Positions 1 through 12,532 of a stretch of DNA of 64,000 bases are shown one piece after another. Made by a program: the position numbers and the translations under genes. Position 1 is the stretch's first letter, and every line of letters starts with the position of its first letter. The stretch comes from Voacanga thouarsii (taxonomy: Eukaryota > Streptophyta > Magnoliopsida > Gentianales > Apocynaceae), in the NCBI GenBank assembly GCA_026120185.1, contig JANUWF010001281.1, positions 3,390,501 to 3,454,500 on the forward strand, given 5' to 3'. The notes beneath the pieces are model-generated. The model did not search any database, was not told the origin of the DNA, and worked only from the letters and a program-made list of their open reading frames with translations.

Positions 1-228
1 TAGAAATGGAGCTGTTTTCTTCTGTCATCAACTTAGCAAAATGCCTCTGCTTTTCCTCCATAAAGAGGACCCTCAAGAACCTCTCAAAACCTGTGCATAT
101 CGGGCTGGAACATTGCAAAAAACTGCACAGAAAAATTGCAGCAAACCATTCGGATCATAGAGCACCTTGAAACCAGAAATTTGCAGCTTTGTTCCCTTCA
201 AGCCTTGGCCGAAAACCACCCTCAAACC

Positions 229-239
229 TCTATAAATTA
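229..239 (+). promoter_or_regulatory. Candidate TATA box of family-B LTR
   Basis: CTCTATAAATTA lies in the upstream part of the LTR, about 1.1 kb before a canonical splice donor at 1367/1368. It is a plausible LTR promoter TATA box. The homologous position in the reversed copy has drifted, so support is modest. Confidence 0.3.
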
Positions 240-1367
240 ACCCTTGTTCAGCCATGAACTAAACACCATTAACCCCTCTACTTACCTTGCACACTTGGAC
301 TCCATAACCACACCTCAAATATCTCCTAAGATCACTTCATTTAAACTTCCATTTGAACTTCAAAATTTTCAGCATTTACTCCATGAAAACACCCTTGGAC
401 TAGGCTTCATAACCAGAAATTCCTCTGCCATTGAGCTCAGAATTTTGGCCAGCCTTAAAGCTCCATCAATCTTCATTCATTTCAGCAAAACATAGCAGTC
501 CAGCCGGCTCCATTGCAGCACCAAGAAACCTCCAACAAGTAAACACCATTAACATATCTTCTACCTCAAACCACTCCTCAAATCTCTCCGTTTGAATTTC
601 AAACAATCAGATTTTCCTCTCCCTCTCTAAGCTAAAAACCAAAACCCCTGAATTCCCTAAACCGTTCAGCCAACACTCTCCAGAAATTCGTGCATATCCT
701 TTCTCAAATTCGCTCCATTTTCACCAAAAACATCAAGAACACTAGTCGAATAAATAATATCTTTCATTAAAAATAATATATGTATATGTATAATAGTAAA
801 TAATATCTTTTATATAAATAATAATAAATAAAATATGAATAACCTTGTAGACCATAGTTCAAACTTTTACCTATATTCATAAATATTATTTATATTAAAA
901 TTTGTTTGTTATTTATTAAACAAAAATTTAATATAATTCATTTATTATTAATTTTATTTATTACAAATTATTTATTATCTATTAAAAATTAATTTAAAAA
1001 TTAATTGTAATTTATTATTTATTTATAATAAAAATATTTCTAAATTACCATTTACTAATATTTAACAATTAAACCCTAGTTTATTTATTAGCCATAGTAC
1101 TCAAGATTTATTATTTGAACCTATAACTTATTAAAAATTATTTTAGAACCCATAGTTAATTTAACTTATCGAGCTAGACTTATTTTATAAAATTCTTTAT
1201 CGGCTAACCTTAAAGCTTAGGACATTAAGGTCATGATTGTAATAAGTTGAACTAGGATTATTTGTGTAAGAGAATATAGCTTGAGTATAACCTTATGTCT
1301 TGTGTTTACCCCAGGCAGGGTTAGGTTAGCCTTGGAAGATTTTTGAATTCGAGCAACAAAGGATCAG

Positions 1368-2166
1368 GTAAGCTCCTACGTGGAATTATTTGAAGGTAAA
1401 AAAATTACTATGGCAAGCTAAATGTGATATGTATGGACATTCATTTTGTAAAGGCAATTAAGGACTATTTTTCCTTTTTATTTCAGTCACACAAATCATT
1501 TGAAAATTAAACAAGCAGATTTATACAAAATGCTAAACTCTTTCTAAAACCCAACTTCGACAAGAATTTTAGAAACCCTTAATTGCTATTTCAAAGAAAA
1601 TCATTGTGTGATCAATTTTCTTCCAAGTGGGACAATCAACGTTGAGTACTCAATAAGGGTAGGCTAGTAGTACTAGTTTTAAAGAGCAAGAACGAGTCTT
1701 CTGGCAGGAGGCCATCTCCAGAAGATGAACTCAACTTGGAGAAGCGACAGTACTACTTAGTCAAGCCATCCGAGCTAGCAAGTTTCAGTCAAGTGGACTG
1801 TGTGTTTCCAGAGTGGACAACCAGTAAGTTTGGATGTAGAGATGGAGGAGTATCTCACCCGGTAGGCCATACATCTACCTTTTGTTAGTTTGCACAAAGT
1901 GTGACATTCTGACCGTTATATGGTCATGGGGCCCAACGTGTGATAACCCATGGCTACCCATTTGAGTGGTTGTGTTTATTGTGCACATTTATAGTTTGAA
2001 AAGCAAAATACCACTCTTTATTTTTAACATTATTTAATGCTTGCCATCACTTTCTTTTATGCAATTTTTACAACTTGCATACATAAACTGTTTTACCTGA
2101 AACACTCAAAGCACATACGGGCTTACTGAGATTTTTATCTCATCACCTTTTATACTATGTTTTCAG
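1368..2166 (+). other. Intron-like segment inside family-B LTR
   Basis: A consensus donor (ATCAG|GTAAGC at 1368) and a T-rich acceptor (GTTTTCAG|GTTGATCC ending at 2166) enclose about 800 bp. The same donor and acceptor occur at matching positions in the other long LTRs of the window: 9288-8514 minus, 17859-18665 plus, 14203-16882 plus, 55670-58160 plus and 32024-30762 minus. The segment contains the GTTGAGTACTCA module and the TGAGAT/ATCTCA hairpin. Splicing is inferred from motif conservation only. Confidence 0.4.
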
Positions 2167-2425
2167 GTTGATCCTACTGTGAAGATGAATAGCTAGATTT
2201 GTTGCCTATGCTTTGAAGACTTTATGTTATTTTTCTGATGTGTTGTTTTGAGATATGGTAGCAAACAATTTATTTTGAATTTGTTCATGTATTTTTGGGT
2301 TGTAATAAGTTCAATTTTAAAGTATTAATTTTATTTTCTTTTGTGTGACCTAGTTATAAAACCCCTTGTCCTATGGACAGGGCGACATCCCCAGCCCTAT
2401 TGGGCCTAGGTAGTAGGGTGTTACA

Positions 2426-2541
2426 TGGACCTTACATACTTTGTTGGTTTTTCATTATAAAGACCCCTTGTTTGGGTGACTGGGCGGGGCGACACCCGGT
2501 GTTGATATGCTTCCGCTGTTACCTTTAGTAGGGGTGTTGCA
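2426..2541 (+). repeat. 3' end of element A's 5' LTR
   Basis: These bases match the last ~115 bp of the complete LTR copies ending at 17167 and 58456. Shared blocks include the GGACCTTACATACT start, the TTATAAAGACC...GGGCGACA U5 block and the final GGGGTGTT-CA. The terminal TTACA has become TTGCA. The rest of this LTR lies to the left, beyond the family-B insertion, outside the window. Confidence 0.8.
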
Positions 2542-2543
2542 AT

Positions 2544-2561
2544 TGGTATCAGTGCCTAGTT
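2544..2561 (+). other. Primer binding site (initiator tRNA-Met)
   Basis: TGGTATCAGTGCCTAGTT starts two bases after the LTR end. It matches the standard plant PBS TGGTATCAGAGC, complementary to the 3' end of initiator tRNA-Met, with a change at position 10. This fixes the boundary between LTR and internal region. Confidence 0.85.
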
Positions 2562-2616
2562 TTATAGAATTGTGGTATCGCCATAGGGATTGATAGAACT
2601 CTTTCATTGTTGAGGT

Positions 2617-3339
2617 ATGACAGATAGAAGTGATAAGGGCAAGCATCCAATGGATGAGTATAGCGATGATGGGAAGAAAGAGATAGATGAGCATTCAGGT
2701 GTGGAAAGATCTAGGAGGATTAGGATTTTCCACCTTGCAGGTGTTCCAGGACGTTTCACTTCGATAGGATCTAGGCCTAGCCGCCTTCATACACCCTGTC
2801 TCACTGGGAGCGTATTTGACCCTGTAGTGCCTGTCATTACCATATTTGTGCGAGACCTCAATCTGGAAAGAACACCTACTCCCGAGAGGACATCGTCACC
2901 ACATGAGAAGATAGGTGGCGATTTTAATAAAATGGATGGCGATATTGAACCACGCTATCAGGATAATGATGAGAAGGATATTATCTCTGATGGTGTAGTA
3001 TTGTCTGAGGATAATGAGAAGGAATTTGGCTGGGATACTTCGATAGTATTAGAAGATGAGATGGTATGTTTGGAGGATGTTAAGATAGGAAAAGATCAGG
3101 AGGTACTTGGGGTGAAGGTACCTATGGTCAAGGAGTTCAAGGAAGAATTGGAGATAGACTTAGATATACTGGCTTGGTTGCACCCTGATGCCAATAAAGG
3201 TGAAGGATTCAATATAGCCGAATCCTATACGGTTTCTACTAATTCAGAACCTCCCATTTCAGATAGTGATGACGATATGCAGGAGGATAAGATGTGGATA
3301 TGTGTAGTAGGATATGTACAGTCTGGCCAATGTATATAA
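2617..3339 (+). CDS. Intact acidic ORF at the gag position of element A (240 aa)
   Basis: This is the longest uninterrupted ORF of the element, starting 56 bp after the primer site. The N-terminus is charged (MTDRSDKGKHPMDEYSDD). Residues 1-35 and 100-215 are rich in Asp and Glu, and residues 85-95 hold a TPTPERTSSP stretch. I see no capsid-type hydrophobic core, zinc knuckle or known catalytic motif. By position it is the N-terminal part of gag, but it does not look like a canonical Tekay gag and the expected ~250-aa capsid region is not evident between it and the zinc knuckle at 3818. Alternatives are a lineage-specific gag leader or an acquired ORF. It is intact while the neighbouring pol is full of stops, which may be chance because it has few CpG, TGG or CAG codons. 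Confidence 0.55.
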   Translation: MTDRSDKGKHPMDEYSDDGKKEIDEHSGVERSRRIRIFHLAGVPGRFTSIGSRPSRLHTPCLTGSVFDPVVPVITIFVRDLNLERTPTPERTSSPHEKIGGDFNKMDGDIEPRYQDNDEKDIISDGVVLSEDNEKEFGWDTSIVLEDEMVCLEDVKIGKDQEVLGVKVPMVKEFKEELEIDLDILAWLHPDANKGEGFNIAESYTVSTNSEPPISDSDDDMQEDKMWICVVGYVQSGQCI

Positions 3340-3625
3340 CTATGTGCTCGGCACATGAATTTTGTATTGGCTTTGTGTTTGATGAGAATGAATATATGTT
3401 TTGATCCTGCTATGTGCACTATAGCTCTTTTGTGCCTACTCTTGAGTTATGTTATATCGTTTGACCAAAAAAATCATATGAACTGTACAGATGTCTCCTA
3501 AATAAAATTTTGGATGATCATCGTGAACTACTCAATATGACCTTGAGCTAATGGTGGAGGAATCGCATGTGGAAGGTTCCCGCCTTGTGAATTTAGATTA
3601 TTTTATGTTCTAAACCTTCTAGAAA

Positions 3626-3988
3626 ATGGTTGATACCATTCAACAGATGGCTAAGACTATTACTAGAGCCAATGAGAATGTTGGAATAAATAAGAATATG
3701 AGTAGGAGAAATCGAAGTGAATTTTGGGGTATAAGTCAGAAAAAATCTGGAGGATCTCGACGATAGAAGAAAGAAAAGATGCAAAGGATGAGAGGCCCAA
3801 CTAGAGGACAGCCCTCTTTTAGATGCTTTAACTGTAAGAAAGAAAGGCATAAAAGTTTCAATTGCCCTCACCTCCAAATGATAGAAGGATGGAATCGACC
3901 AGGAAGAAACAATCAGGAGCAGTGGTCAGGACTAGAAAGAGAGAACCTAGACAAGCTTCTACCCCTAGAGCTGGATCTACTAAACTAA
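3626..3988 (+). pseudogene. Gag nucleocapsid remnant with CCHC zinc knuckle (element A)
   Basis: This is an open frame with a single internal TAG shortly before the methionine at 3779. The N-terminal part (MVDTIQQMAKTITRANENVG) looks like the Gln/Asn-rich linker that precedes the knuckle in chromovirus gag. Further on, CFNCKKERHKSFNC fits C-x2-C-x4-H-x4-C, the RNA-binding nucleocapsid knuckle. Basic residues surround it. It ends at a stop at 3986-3988 before the protease region. The capsid domain expected upstream was not found. Confidence 0.7.
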
Positions 3989-4059
3989 GTAAATGCTCAA
4001 GTGGTTGTATTAAAGAAGATGGATTATCATGTCACGTAGTGAAAAGTACACTCCTTAGC

Positions 4060-6505
4060 TTTAAATCATTATGCTAAAGTATTGGTAGATCCCGGTTCTA
4101 CGCATTCCGTTGTTGCTAATGTATTTCTTGACGCTATGGGGATAAAAGGTGGAAGAAACTTCATAAGTAATGCTTGTCAGTACCCCATTGAGAAAGTAAA
4201 TGAATAGTAAGAAAGTACATAAGGAATATAAGATCTTGGTAGGAAATGAAATTTTGGAGAAAATTTGATATGTCTGCCCATAGAAGACTAAGATGCTATC
4301 TTGGGCATGGACTGTCTATCCCAGCACCATAATTAAGTTGATTGTAGATATAAAGTAGTACAGTTGCATCAACCTGGGAAACCTATATTGGAAATTGTAG
4401 ATGAGGCTGGGAGGAAAAGTAATACTTGCATATTGAGACTTAAGGCTCGGAAGATAATTATAAAAAAAAAAATAGTGTACTGGGTACTTGGCCTATGTAA
4501 TTAATAAGCTAGGAAGGGTTAGGAAACCCAAAGAAGTTCCTGTTATGAATAAGTATTTAGATATTTTTCTAGTGAAATTTAAGAAATTACCACTGAAGAG
4601 AGAAGTAGAATTTTCTATTGAATTAATGACATTGGCAGAACTAATTTCAAGAACTCCTTATTAAATAGTACCTATAGAATTGAAGGAGCTTAAGAAATAA
4701 GTACAGGAATTAATGGAGCAAGAATTCATTCGGCCTAGTACTTCACCTTGGGAAGTACTTGTCTTGTTTCTTAGAAAGAAAAATGAGTCGCCACGGATGT
4801 ATATAGATTTGTGAGGTTAAATGTAGTAACGGTAAAGAATAAATATCCATTGCCCATGATTGATGAATTATTTGAACGGTTACAAAGAGCAGGATGATTC
4901 TCAGAATTAGACTTAAGGCAAGGATATTACTGAATTTGGATTTGGGAAGAAAATATACTAAAAACTGCATTTAACATGATATGGATCTTTTGAGCTTGTA
5001 GTAAGGCCCCTTTGGTGTCACTAATTCCTGTTGTTTCATAGATCTAATGCACCGGACATTTCAGCTCAGTTTTGTGGTTATATTCATAGATGATATTCTA
5101 GTATAGTCCAAAGATCCCCAAGAACATGAACAATAATCTTCAGAAAGTATTAGAAAAGTTAAGGAAGACCAAACTATATGCAAAATTCAGTAAGTGTGAG
5201 TCTTGGATACAAGAAGTAGTATTCTTGGGATATGTGATATCCAAAATCACGAGTACAATAGATCCTGCAAAAGTCAAAGCAGTGACGAATTGGAAACGTC
5301 CTGAGATTTCGACTGAATACAATGTTTTCTGGGATTTGCTCGATATTATTGGAGATTTACTAAGAAATTTTCTAAGATAGCTTTACTTTGAGTCAATTCA
5401 CCCAAAAGAAAGTTTCTTATGTTTGGATTGGGAAATGTGAGGGAAAATTCTAGGAGTTGAGAAAAAGATTAAGCTCTGCTCCTATCTTAACATTACCAAT
5501 GATGGACAAACCTTATGAGGAGTACACAGATGTGTCAAAGGAAGGATTCAGAGGAGTATTAATGTAGGAGGGAAAGGTGATAGCTTATATCTCTAAGAAA
5601 TGAAAATCTCATGAGGAGAATTACATTACACATGATTTGGAGTTAGTTACTATTGTGTTTGCCTTTAAGGAATGAAGACATTATTTATGTGGGGCTGAGT
5701 TAGAAATCTTCACCGACCTCAAAAGTTTGAAGTATGTTCTTACTCAAAAGGATTTGAACATAAGGCAAAGTTGATAGATGGAATTTTTGGAAGGATTTCA
5801 ATGTCCAACTAAATATCATCCTAGAAAAGCAAACACAGTAGTAAATGCCCTTTGTAGGAAGGTGAATTTATCAGCTCTTCGGACGTTACAAATTCTAGAA
5901 TTAGAAGTATTTGCAGTAGACGGAGAAATAAGGATAAGTAATACTTCCATTCAACCTGCCTTCCCACAACAGTTCAAGAGAGTGCAAGATAAAGATGCAG
6001 AGTGCAAAAGTTAGTGCACAAGGAGCGAATACAGGAGGAGATGAGTTCCGAAAGGACAATGATGAGATTAATTGCTACTGTGGTTGGTATTGTATTCTGA
6101 AACAATCTGAGATGAGATAAAATATTTTAACGAAAGCACCTTAGAGTTAGTATACTATCCATCCAGGAGCCGTAAAGATGTATGAGAACCTAAAATGACA
6201 CTATTGGTGGATTGGTATGAAGAAGGACAAGTCATACCTTGTACCTTGATGTTTAATTTGTCAGAAAAAGAAAGCCAATCAACAACGGTCTGGAAATTTA
6301 CAAACATTATCTACTCTATCGTGAAAATGGAATGAAATTACTATAGATTTCATTACAAGATTACCTATGATAATAGAGCGGTGAGATACTATTTGGGTGA
6401 TAATGGATTGACTAATTAAGTCTTATCATTTCATTCCTATTAATTAATGGAATTCCCTAGAGAAGTTAAGTAAAATCTGTATGGAGGAAGTAATCAGACT
6501 ACATA
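4060..6505 (+). pseudogene. Pol remnant: protease, RT, RNase H, N-terminal integrase (element A)
   Basis: Aspartic protease: HYAKVLVDPGSTHSVV (4067-4114), with the D-S/T-G site altered to D-P-G-S. Reverse transcriptase: EFIRPSTSPWE (about 4720-4752) and the active-site FIDDILV (5083-5103), followed by a stop. RNase H: HEENYITHDLEL (about 5610-5645) and IFTDLKSLKYVLTQKDLNIRQ (about 5707-5770). Integrase zinc finger: a YHPG...MYENL region (about 6150-6195) and the CLIC pair (6250-6261). Core start: TIDFITRLP (about 6340-6366). There are many stops, several at conserved Trp or Gln positions, for example TGA at 5673 in the RNase H motif. The frame is cut at 6510 by a solo-LTR insertion and resumes at 12533. 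Confidence 0.85.
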
Positions 6506-6510
6506 AGTAT

Positions 6511-9500
6511 TGTAACACCATACTACCTGTTAGTGTTGTGCCCTAGAGGTAATCACTTGTACATTGTATATGACACATTTTCTTTTAATAAAAGGCATTA
6601 TTTATCTTACAGTTTCTTTTGTTTACTTTAAGTAATATAACTGTTCGATAAAGCCCCTAGTACAACACTATGTTAAGGAAATCATGATAGAGATCATGAT
6701 ATGAGATTCTTACTACACTGGAACACTGGATGGTGTTGGTATATAAATAGTCCCTAGTCATAGTATTAATGAGACAGGACATCATTAATGTGTTAAGACT
6801 AGCATGTGTTAGACTTCCTTATTTGATCAGGCGGTGGTTCTCATAACCATGAGTGTTGAGATACTCAAAGTTAACACATGGATGCTTGTTAATGGAACAA
6901 GTTCATTAGATGACCTAACTTTGAGATAATCACATGGATAACTATTTAGTGCCAGTGATATAATCTTTATATAACAAACGTGAAAGTATCCTTAGACTTG
7001 AGATCTCCAATGTACTTTATTTACTGAGCATTGCACTTTGATTCCAATCTCTGGAGCTCGATCGAGGGCCACCTATGGGATGGATATTGGGTATATTGTG
7101 AGGTAAACGAAAGTAATTGAGAGGGTCAATAAAGGATTCACCACTCCTAATAGTAGGGGCGAATAGATCACAGCCATTTGTAGGAATTACTACTCGGAAA
7201 GTCCTTGGCCAAGGCAAATTGTGTATTGAAAATAGTTTCAATTGATACACATCTAGAGTAGTGGGTTCCTGGTACAAGTACTATTGTATTCGGGCCAGAA
7301 TTATTTCTGGAGGGAGTTGGCACTAATTTCGTACTCCAAACCGAATGAAATATTGTATGGTGAAATGAATTAATTGCACTGAAGTTTGTTATTGAAGGGT
7401 TCATGTTAAGCCACTTGACTTCCTGGACTCTTGGGTGGTCATAATGTGTTGCTAGATACCACTCATGATCTGAGAATATGGGTTTATTAATTGATGAATT
7501 AATAAACCAATCCTGATTAGAATTAATAGGATTAATTCTAATTAATTATGGATTATTAATCTCAAAGACGTTTGGATTAATTCATGTTCTCTACCAATTG
7601 ACTGGGAAACCTAATAGGTCACACACCATGGAGGATTATATACTCAAGATGTTATTTGATAATATAGTGGGGTTAATTGAAAAAAAGAGAAGTTGTAGAT
7701 AAATTATAATTAGTTATAATTTGTGGCCCAAGTTGTAATTGTGAGAACTTGATGTTTCTAATTACAATTAGGGAATTCTAATAGGATTAGAATTCTCAGT
7801 TTTGGGAAGGGAATTTCGTGTGATATATAGTAGATATAACACACGAAAGCCCTAGCTGATGAGATACACGAAATCCCCAGCCAAGTCACACATTTTTCCC
7901 TTCTTCTCTCTCCCTCTCGTTTTGCTGAAAACAAGAGAACCCTAGCCGCCATTATTGTTTCTGCTAGCATAGGAAATTTTGGTACTTGAGTGTATCCTCT
8001 GTGTGGATTACTGTTAGAGATAATCACACACTGTGATTATAGTAGTTAGACGTTCAACTCACGTAGAGGTTGATCACGAGGATTGCTGGATCGCGCTTCA
8101 ACTCGAAGAAGAAAATTTTGTTCTTCGGATGATCACCTAAAGGTAAAATGCTATTACCTTTAGTCTCTTTATGTCTTGTTTTCCACACATAGATAGGTCC
8201 TGGGAGGGTATCTCATTTTATTTTCTGCTGCGCCGTATACGATACGAGCTTGAGATACCCAACACTACATATACCCCATTAGGGCTGGGGATGTCGCCTC
8301 ATCCACAGGACAATGGGTCTTTATAACTAGGACACACAAAATAAATAAAAGAAATAATTCAAAATTAAACTTATTACAACCCAAGCAATACATGAACAAG
8401 CTTAAAAATAAATGCCTGCTACTGTCTCTCAAAAGAAATACATAGAAAAGATAACAACGAGTCTTTAAAACGTTGGCAATTCTCTAGCTAATAACCTTCA
8501 CAATAGGATCGACCTAAAAATATAGTATCAAAGGTGGTGAGATAAAAATCTCAGTAAGCCCATGTGTGCTTTGAGTGTTTCAGGTAAAATAGTTCATATA
8601 TGCAAGTTATTAAAGTTTCATAAAAGAAAGTGCTAGCAAGCTTCAAATAAATTTCACAAATGAAGAGTGGTGTTTTTCTTTCCAAAACATACATGTGCAC
8701 AATAAATACAACCACTCAAAAGAGGTAGCCATGGCACCACACTTTGTGCACCATGACAATATAATGATCAGAATGCCACAATTTGTGCATATTGACACAA
8801 GATAAGTGTACGGCCTATCGGGTAAGATGCTCATCTATCTCTACATCCAAACTTACCGATTGTCCACTCCGAAAACACACAGTCCACTTGACTAAGCTTG
8901 CGAGCTCGGACCAATATGACCTATAGGACAAGCACCCTCAGAGGTGGCCACCTACTGAGAGACTTACCTTAACCCTTCAAATACTAGTCCTAGCAGTCTA
9001 CCCTTATTGAGTACTCAACGTTATCTATCCTACTTGGGAGGAAAAAGATCATACAATGATTCATTTGAAAATAGCAATTATGGATTCTAAAATTCTTGCC
9101 AAAATCAGGTTTTTAGGAAAAATTTAGCATTTGGTGTGAAAATGGTTGTTTAACTTTAAATGATTTGCTTGACTGAAATGAAAAGGAAAATTGTCCATAA
9201 TTAGCTTTACAGTACAAACACTCGTATACATTGAGTTTGACTTGACACAATAACTTTGATCTTCAAATGGTTTCATGCAGGAACTTACCTGATCTTTGGC
9301 CCTTCTCAAGTTCAAAAATCTTCCAAGGTCAACCTAACCCCGCCTAGGGTAAACACAAGGTATAAGACAATATCCAAACCATATATACCTTAAATAAATA
9401 ACTCCTAGTTCAACTAGTCACAACCACAATTAACTATGACCATAATGTCTTGGGCTTTAATACTAGTTGATAAAATATTTTATAAAAAAAAAAATAGTTT

Positions 9501-12500
9501 GATAAGTTAAAATAAATAATAATAAGTTATAGTTTCAGATAATAAATAATGAGTAATACTGCTAATAAATAAAATTAGTATTAAAGAATGAATAATAATA
9601 AATCCTAAATAATATGGGTAATTAGTAATATTTAAATAGTATTATTATAAATAATAAATTACACTTAATTTGTAATTAATAATTAATAGATAATAAATAA
9701 TCAATAAAATTAATAATAAATTAATTGTACTTAATTTTTAATTAATAATTATTAAATAAATTTTAATATAAATAATATTTATGGATATAAATAAAAGTTT
9801 TAGTAAGGCTAATTAATATAATCTACAAGGTCATTTGATATTAATTAATTTTAATATTTTATTATTTATTTTTAATGAAAATATTTTTTTATTTAACTAA
9901 TAAAATAATAATATTTTAAATAATACTCTATTTCAAACCTACCTATTGTTCTTTCAAATTTCATAGATTAAATTGAATAATAATTCTAATTAAATTAATA
10001 GTAATAATGTTAGTAAAAATAATTCTAGAATTAGTAAAAAAAATAGTTTACCATAATTTTCTATTGTTAGAGAAGATCTATGAACATATTCTCATATAAT
10101 AAATAACATGTTAATCTATCCATGAATATAGTCTTGAATCAACAAATACTACAACATGAATGATCTTCTACTAGGCATAACATCATCTATGACTTTATTG
10201 AAAAATAAGAACATGAAGGCCTAATCAACAATGGTGTCATAATATTTAACATGCATCAAAACATCCATAAATCTCCTTAATCATGATGAACATATATTGA
10301 TTCAAAATCAAAATCTATAAGGCTTAATCATTCATTCCAACTCGCATGTTCTAACTCCATCCCCTTCATCCACATACATATACTCAACCCCTACTTTATT
10401 CAATCATCCTATCAACATTTAGGAGTCTCAATTCTGAGAATTAAAAAGGGAGATTAAGGGGGAAAAAATACTTGATTAATGCTCGTTTGATGAAGGACTT
10501 TCCTTGGTTAGTGAAGATCCTCGAGTACTTGATGGCCTTTAGTGGTCCGAAAGTAGCCATGGTTGATTATCACCAATTCGGCCAAGAGACAAAGAAAGAG
10601 TGAGAAAAGAATGAATGAGAGTAGAAAGGAATATTAGAAGTTGAATAGAAGAAGAAGAACAAGGAGATTGTTCTTATTTTACCTTTTGGTGTTCTTCGAA
10701 TCTTCAACAAAAAAGCTTGGTTTGATCTGTTTGGAAATTCAACTTTGGGTGTTTTGGTGTTATAAAGTGCATAAATGAAGCATTTAGGCTGAATATGGAT
10801 GATCTAGAGTGTTTGTGAATGATTGGAGGTGTTTAGGATTGGTTTAGGCTTGAAGATATGAAGAGTGTGTTCTTGGTGTTTTTTGAGAGAGTTTAAGAGA
10901 AAATGGATTTTGAGTGTGGCTGGAATTATGATGGCCGAATGGCCTAGTGTAGAAGGAGTTTTCGGCTATCAAGAATGAGAAAGAAGGTTTTCAGATTTTT
11001 TTTGAAATTCAAATGGAGAAAAAGGTGGAGTTGTTTGAGGTATAAAATTAGTTAATGGAGTTTGTTCATGGAAGGTCTCTTGTTCTTCAATGGTGTATGG
11101 CTGAATTAGCTAGGTTTCAATCAAAGAATGAAGGGTTTTTCAGACCTAAGGCTGGCCGAAAATGGTCTTATAATGGCAGAGGATTTTCTGATTTTATCAC
11201 TTAGCTATACAAGTGTTTTAATGGAACAAAATCTGGAATTTAGTTTGAAGTTTGAATAAGTTTTGGATAGAGTGATCTTAGGAGCTTTTTGAGGTATGAT
11301 CATGGAGTCCTAATATTCAAGGTTGGAGAAAAAGCCAAGATGTTCAATCCATGGCTGCACAAGGTCCAAATTTCAGTGGGTTTTAATGAAGAATTTCGGC
11401 CTTAGCCTTGAAGAGACAAGCTGGAAAATTTTCTGGAATTTAAGCTTCAAGAACACTTGGAATTGAAATGGTTTTGGTGCAGAATTTTTTGTTCTCTTTG
11501 GCATGATTTTGCAGCTGGTTTTTAAGGGTGTTTGAAGGTCTTATAATGGTGATTTTCTAGCCTTCATCTTGAAGAAAAACAGAGGAAGTCCCAGCTGTTC
11601 ATATGTTCTAACGGTGGCTTCAAATTCCATATTTAATGTGGCTAGTTTGTTGAAACGAAATTCTGGTTTTGGGATGTTTACACTGTTCCGAAAATTCACT
11701 GAATTTCCAACCTTCAACCTTACATAAAATGACTAGTTTTCTTGCAGAAATTGGGTAGGAAAGTTGGCTGAAATTTTTGAAAACAGCCTTGAAGATAATC
11801 TGGACACTTTTCCAGATTTTTCTTACCAAAACATGAACAAGATGAAGATGGAGTTTGAAGTAATAGCTATGGTATTTTCTTTTCCTTGGAATCCCTACCT
11901 AATTCTCCTCTTCCCTTTCAACCATCTCTATCCCACATGAGTTGATTTTCGAATTCTAAGCTAGGGGATTATCACAGAATTTTTTTATGATTAAAAATGG
12001 ATTAAAGAATTAAGGGTAGTTTAAATTTCAAAGATGTTAGGACAAGGCTAGCAAAATTAAAGGGAACAAGAATTCTTCTAGAATTCTTTTTAGGACAAGA
12101 CCACATGGTCAAGACATTACCATCATGTTTTCCTTAAGACAACATTCCTATCTTTAGGGAATGTAAGAAAAACGAAAATTCAAAAATGTTTAAAATAATT
12201 ATGAATAAAACTTAAGTGATGGGATTTGAACTCAAGACCTTAGAGATTAAATCACAAAGCTCTAACCACTTAACCATACTAACTCTTATTCTTATTTTCT
12301 CACCCAAATATTCTTTTTATCTAAACCTCAAGCCACCTTCCTATTTTGACCTCAAGCAAAATTACCTTTTTATCCTTTCTACCCAACACGCATAAATAAG
12401 CCATTTAACTTATAAACTACAATTCTAAGGCACAAAAAATCATTCAAAAAGGTATATTTTTTGCATGATGACATGATATGCATCCCATCCCCTTTACTCT

Positions 12501-12527
12501 AGGGTTGGCTTTAGGTGGGGTTTCACA
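6511..12527 (-). mobile_element. Reversed family-B solo LTR with 5-bp target duplication
   Basis: The insert starts TGTAACACC at 6511 and ends TTTCACA at 12527, so read on the minus strand it runs TGTGAAACC...GGTGTTACA. AGTAT flanks it on both sides (6506-6510 and 12528-12532), inside the integrase coding region of element A. After removing the nested copia LTR it is about 4.3 kb. It matches 1-2425 in reverse. No primer site, polypurine tract or pol sequence is present, so it is a solo LTR formed by LTR-LTR recombination. Conserved modules: hairpin 8538-8553, GTTGAGTACTCA complement near 9010, splice-like donor at 9288 and acceptor at 8514 on the minus strand. Confidence 0.9.
6529..8264 (+). 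mobile_element. Ty1/copia-type solo LTR nested in the family-B LTR
   Basis: TGTTAGTGTTG at 6529 and ...ACCCAACA at 8264 form TG...CA ends with short inverted repeats. CTACC (6524-6528) and CTACA (8265-8269) are the target duplication with one mismatch. The uninterrupted family-B end, seen at 18900-18927, joins cleanly if this block is removed. A TATATAAATAG box near 6760, a GATATATAG box near 7820 and a CT-rich tract (about 7897-7920) on the plus strand suggest plus orientation. The start resembles copia LTRs that contain a GCCCTAGAGG block. The copia assignment is inferred because no coding region is present. Confidence 0.75.
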
Positions 12528-12532
12528 AGTAT

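Larger units (their letters stand above)
1..2425 (+). mobile_element. Family-B long LTR (3' part; left end outside window)
   Basis: This is the 3' part of a multi-kilobase gypsy-type LTR ending in GGGTGTTACA at 2425. It is the forward counterpart of the reversed LTR at 6511-12527: both share the block around 298-345, the AT-rich block (about 750-1150), GTTGAGTACTCA near 1640, the hairpin at 2127-2142 and the U5 block near 2355-2390. It interrupts the 5' LTR of element A, whose sequence resumes at 2426. TGGAC (2426-2430) is probably one copy of the target duplication, with its partner outside the window. No internal coding region is attached, so a solo LTR is likely, but the left end cannot be seen. 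A short ORF at 244-495 lies in U3/R sequence and is not a gene. Confidence 0.8.

Noticed and set aside
244..495. 83-codon ORF in the first LTR
   Set aside because: It lies in LTR U3/R sequence, is not open in the reversed copy at 6511-12527, and has no recognisable domain.
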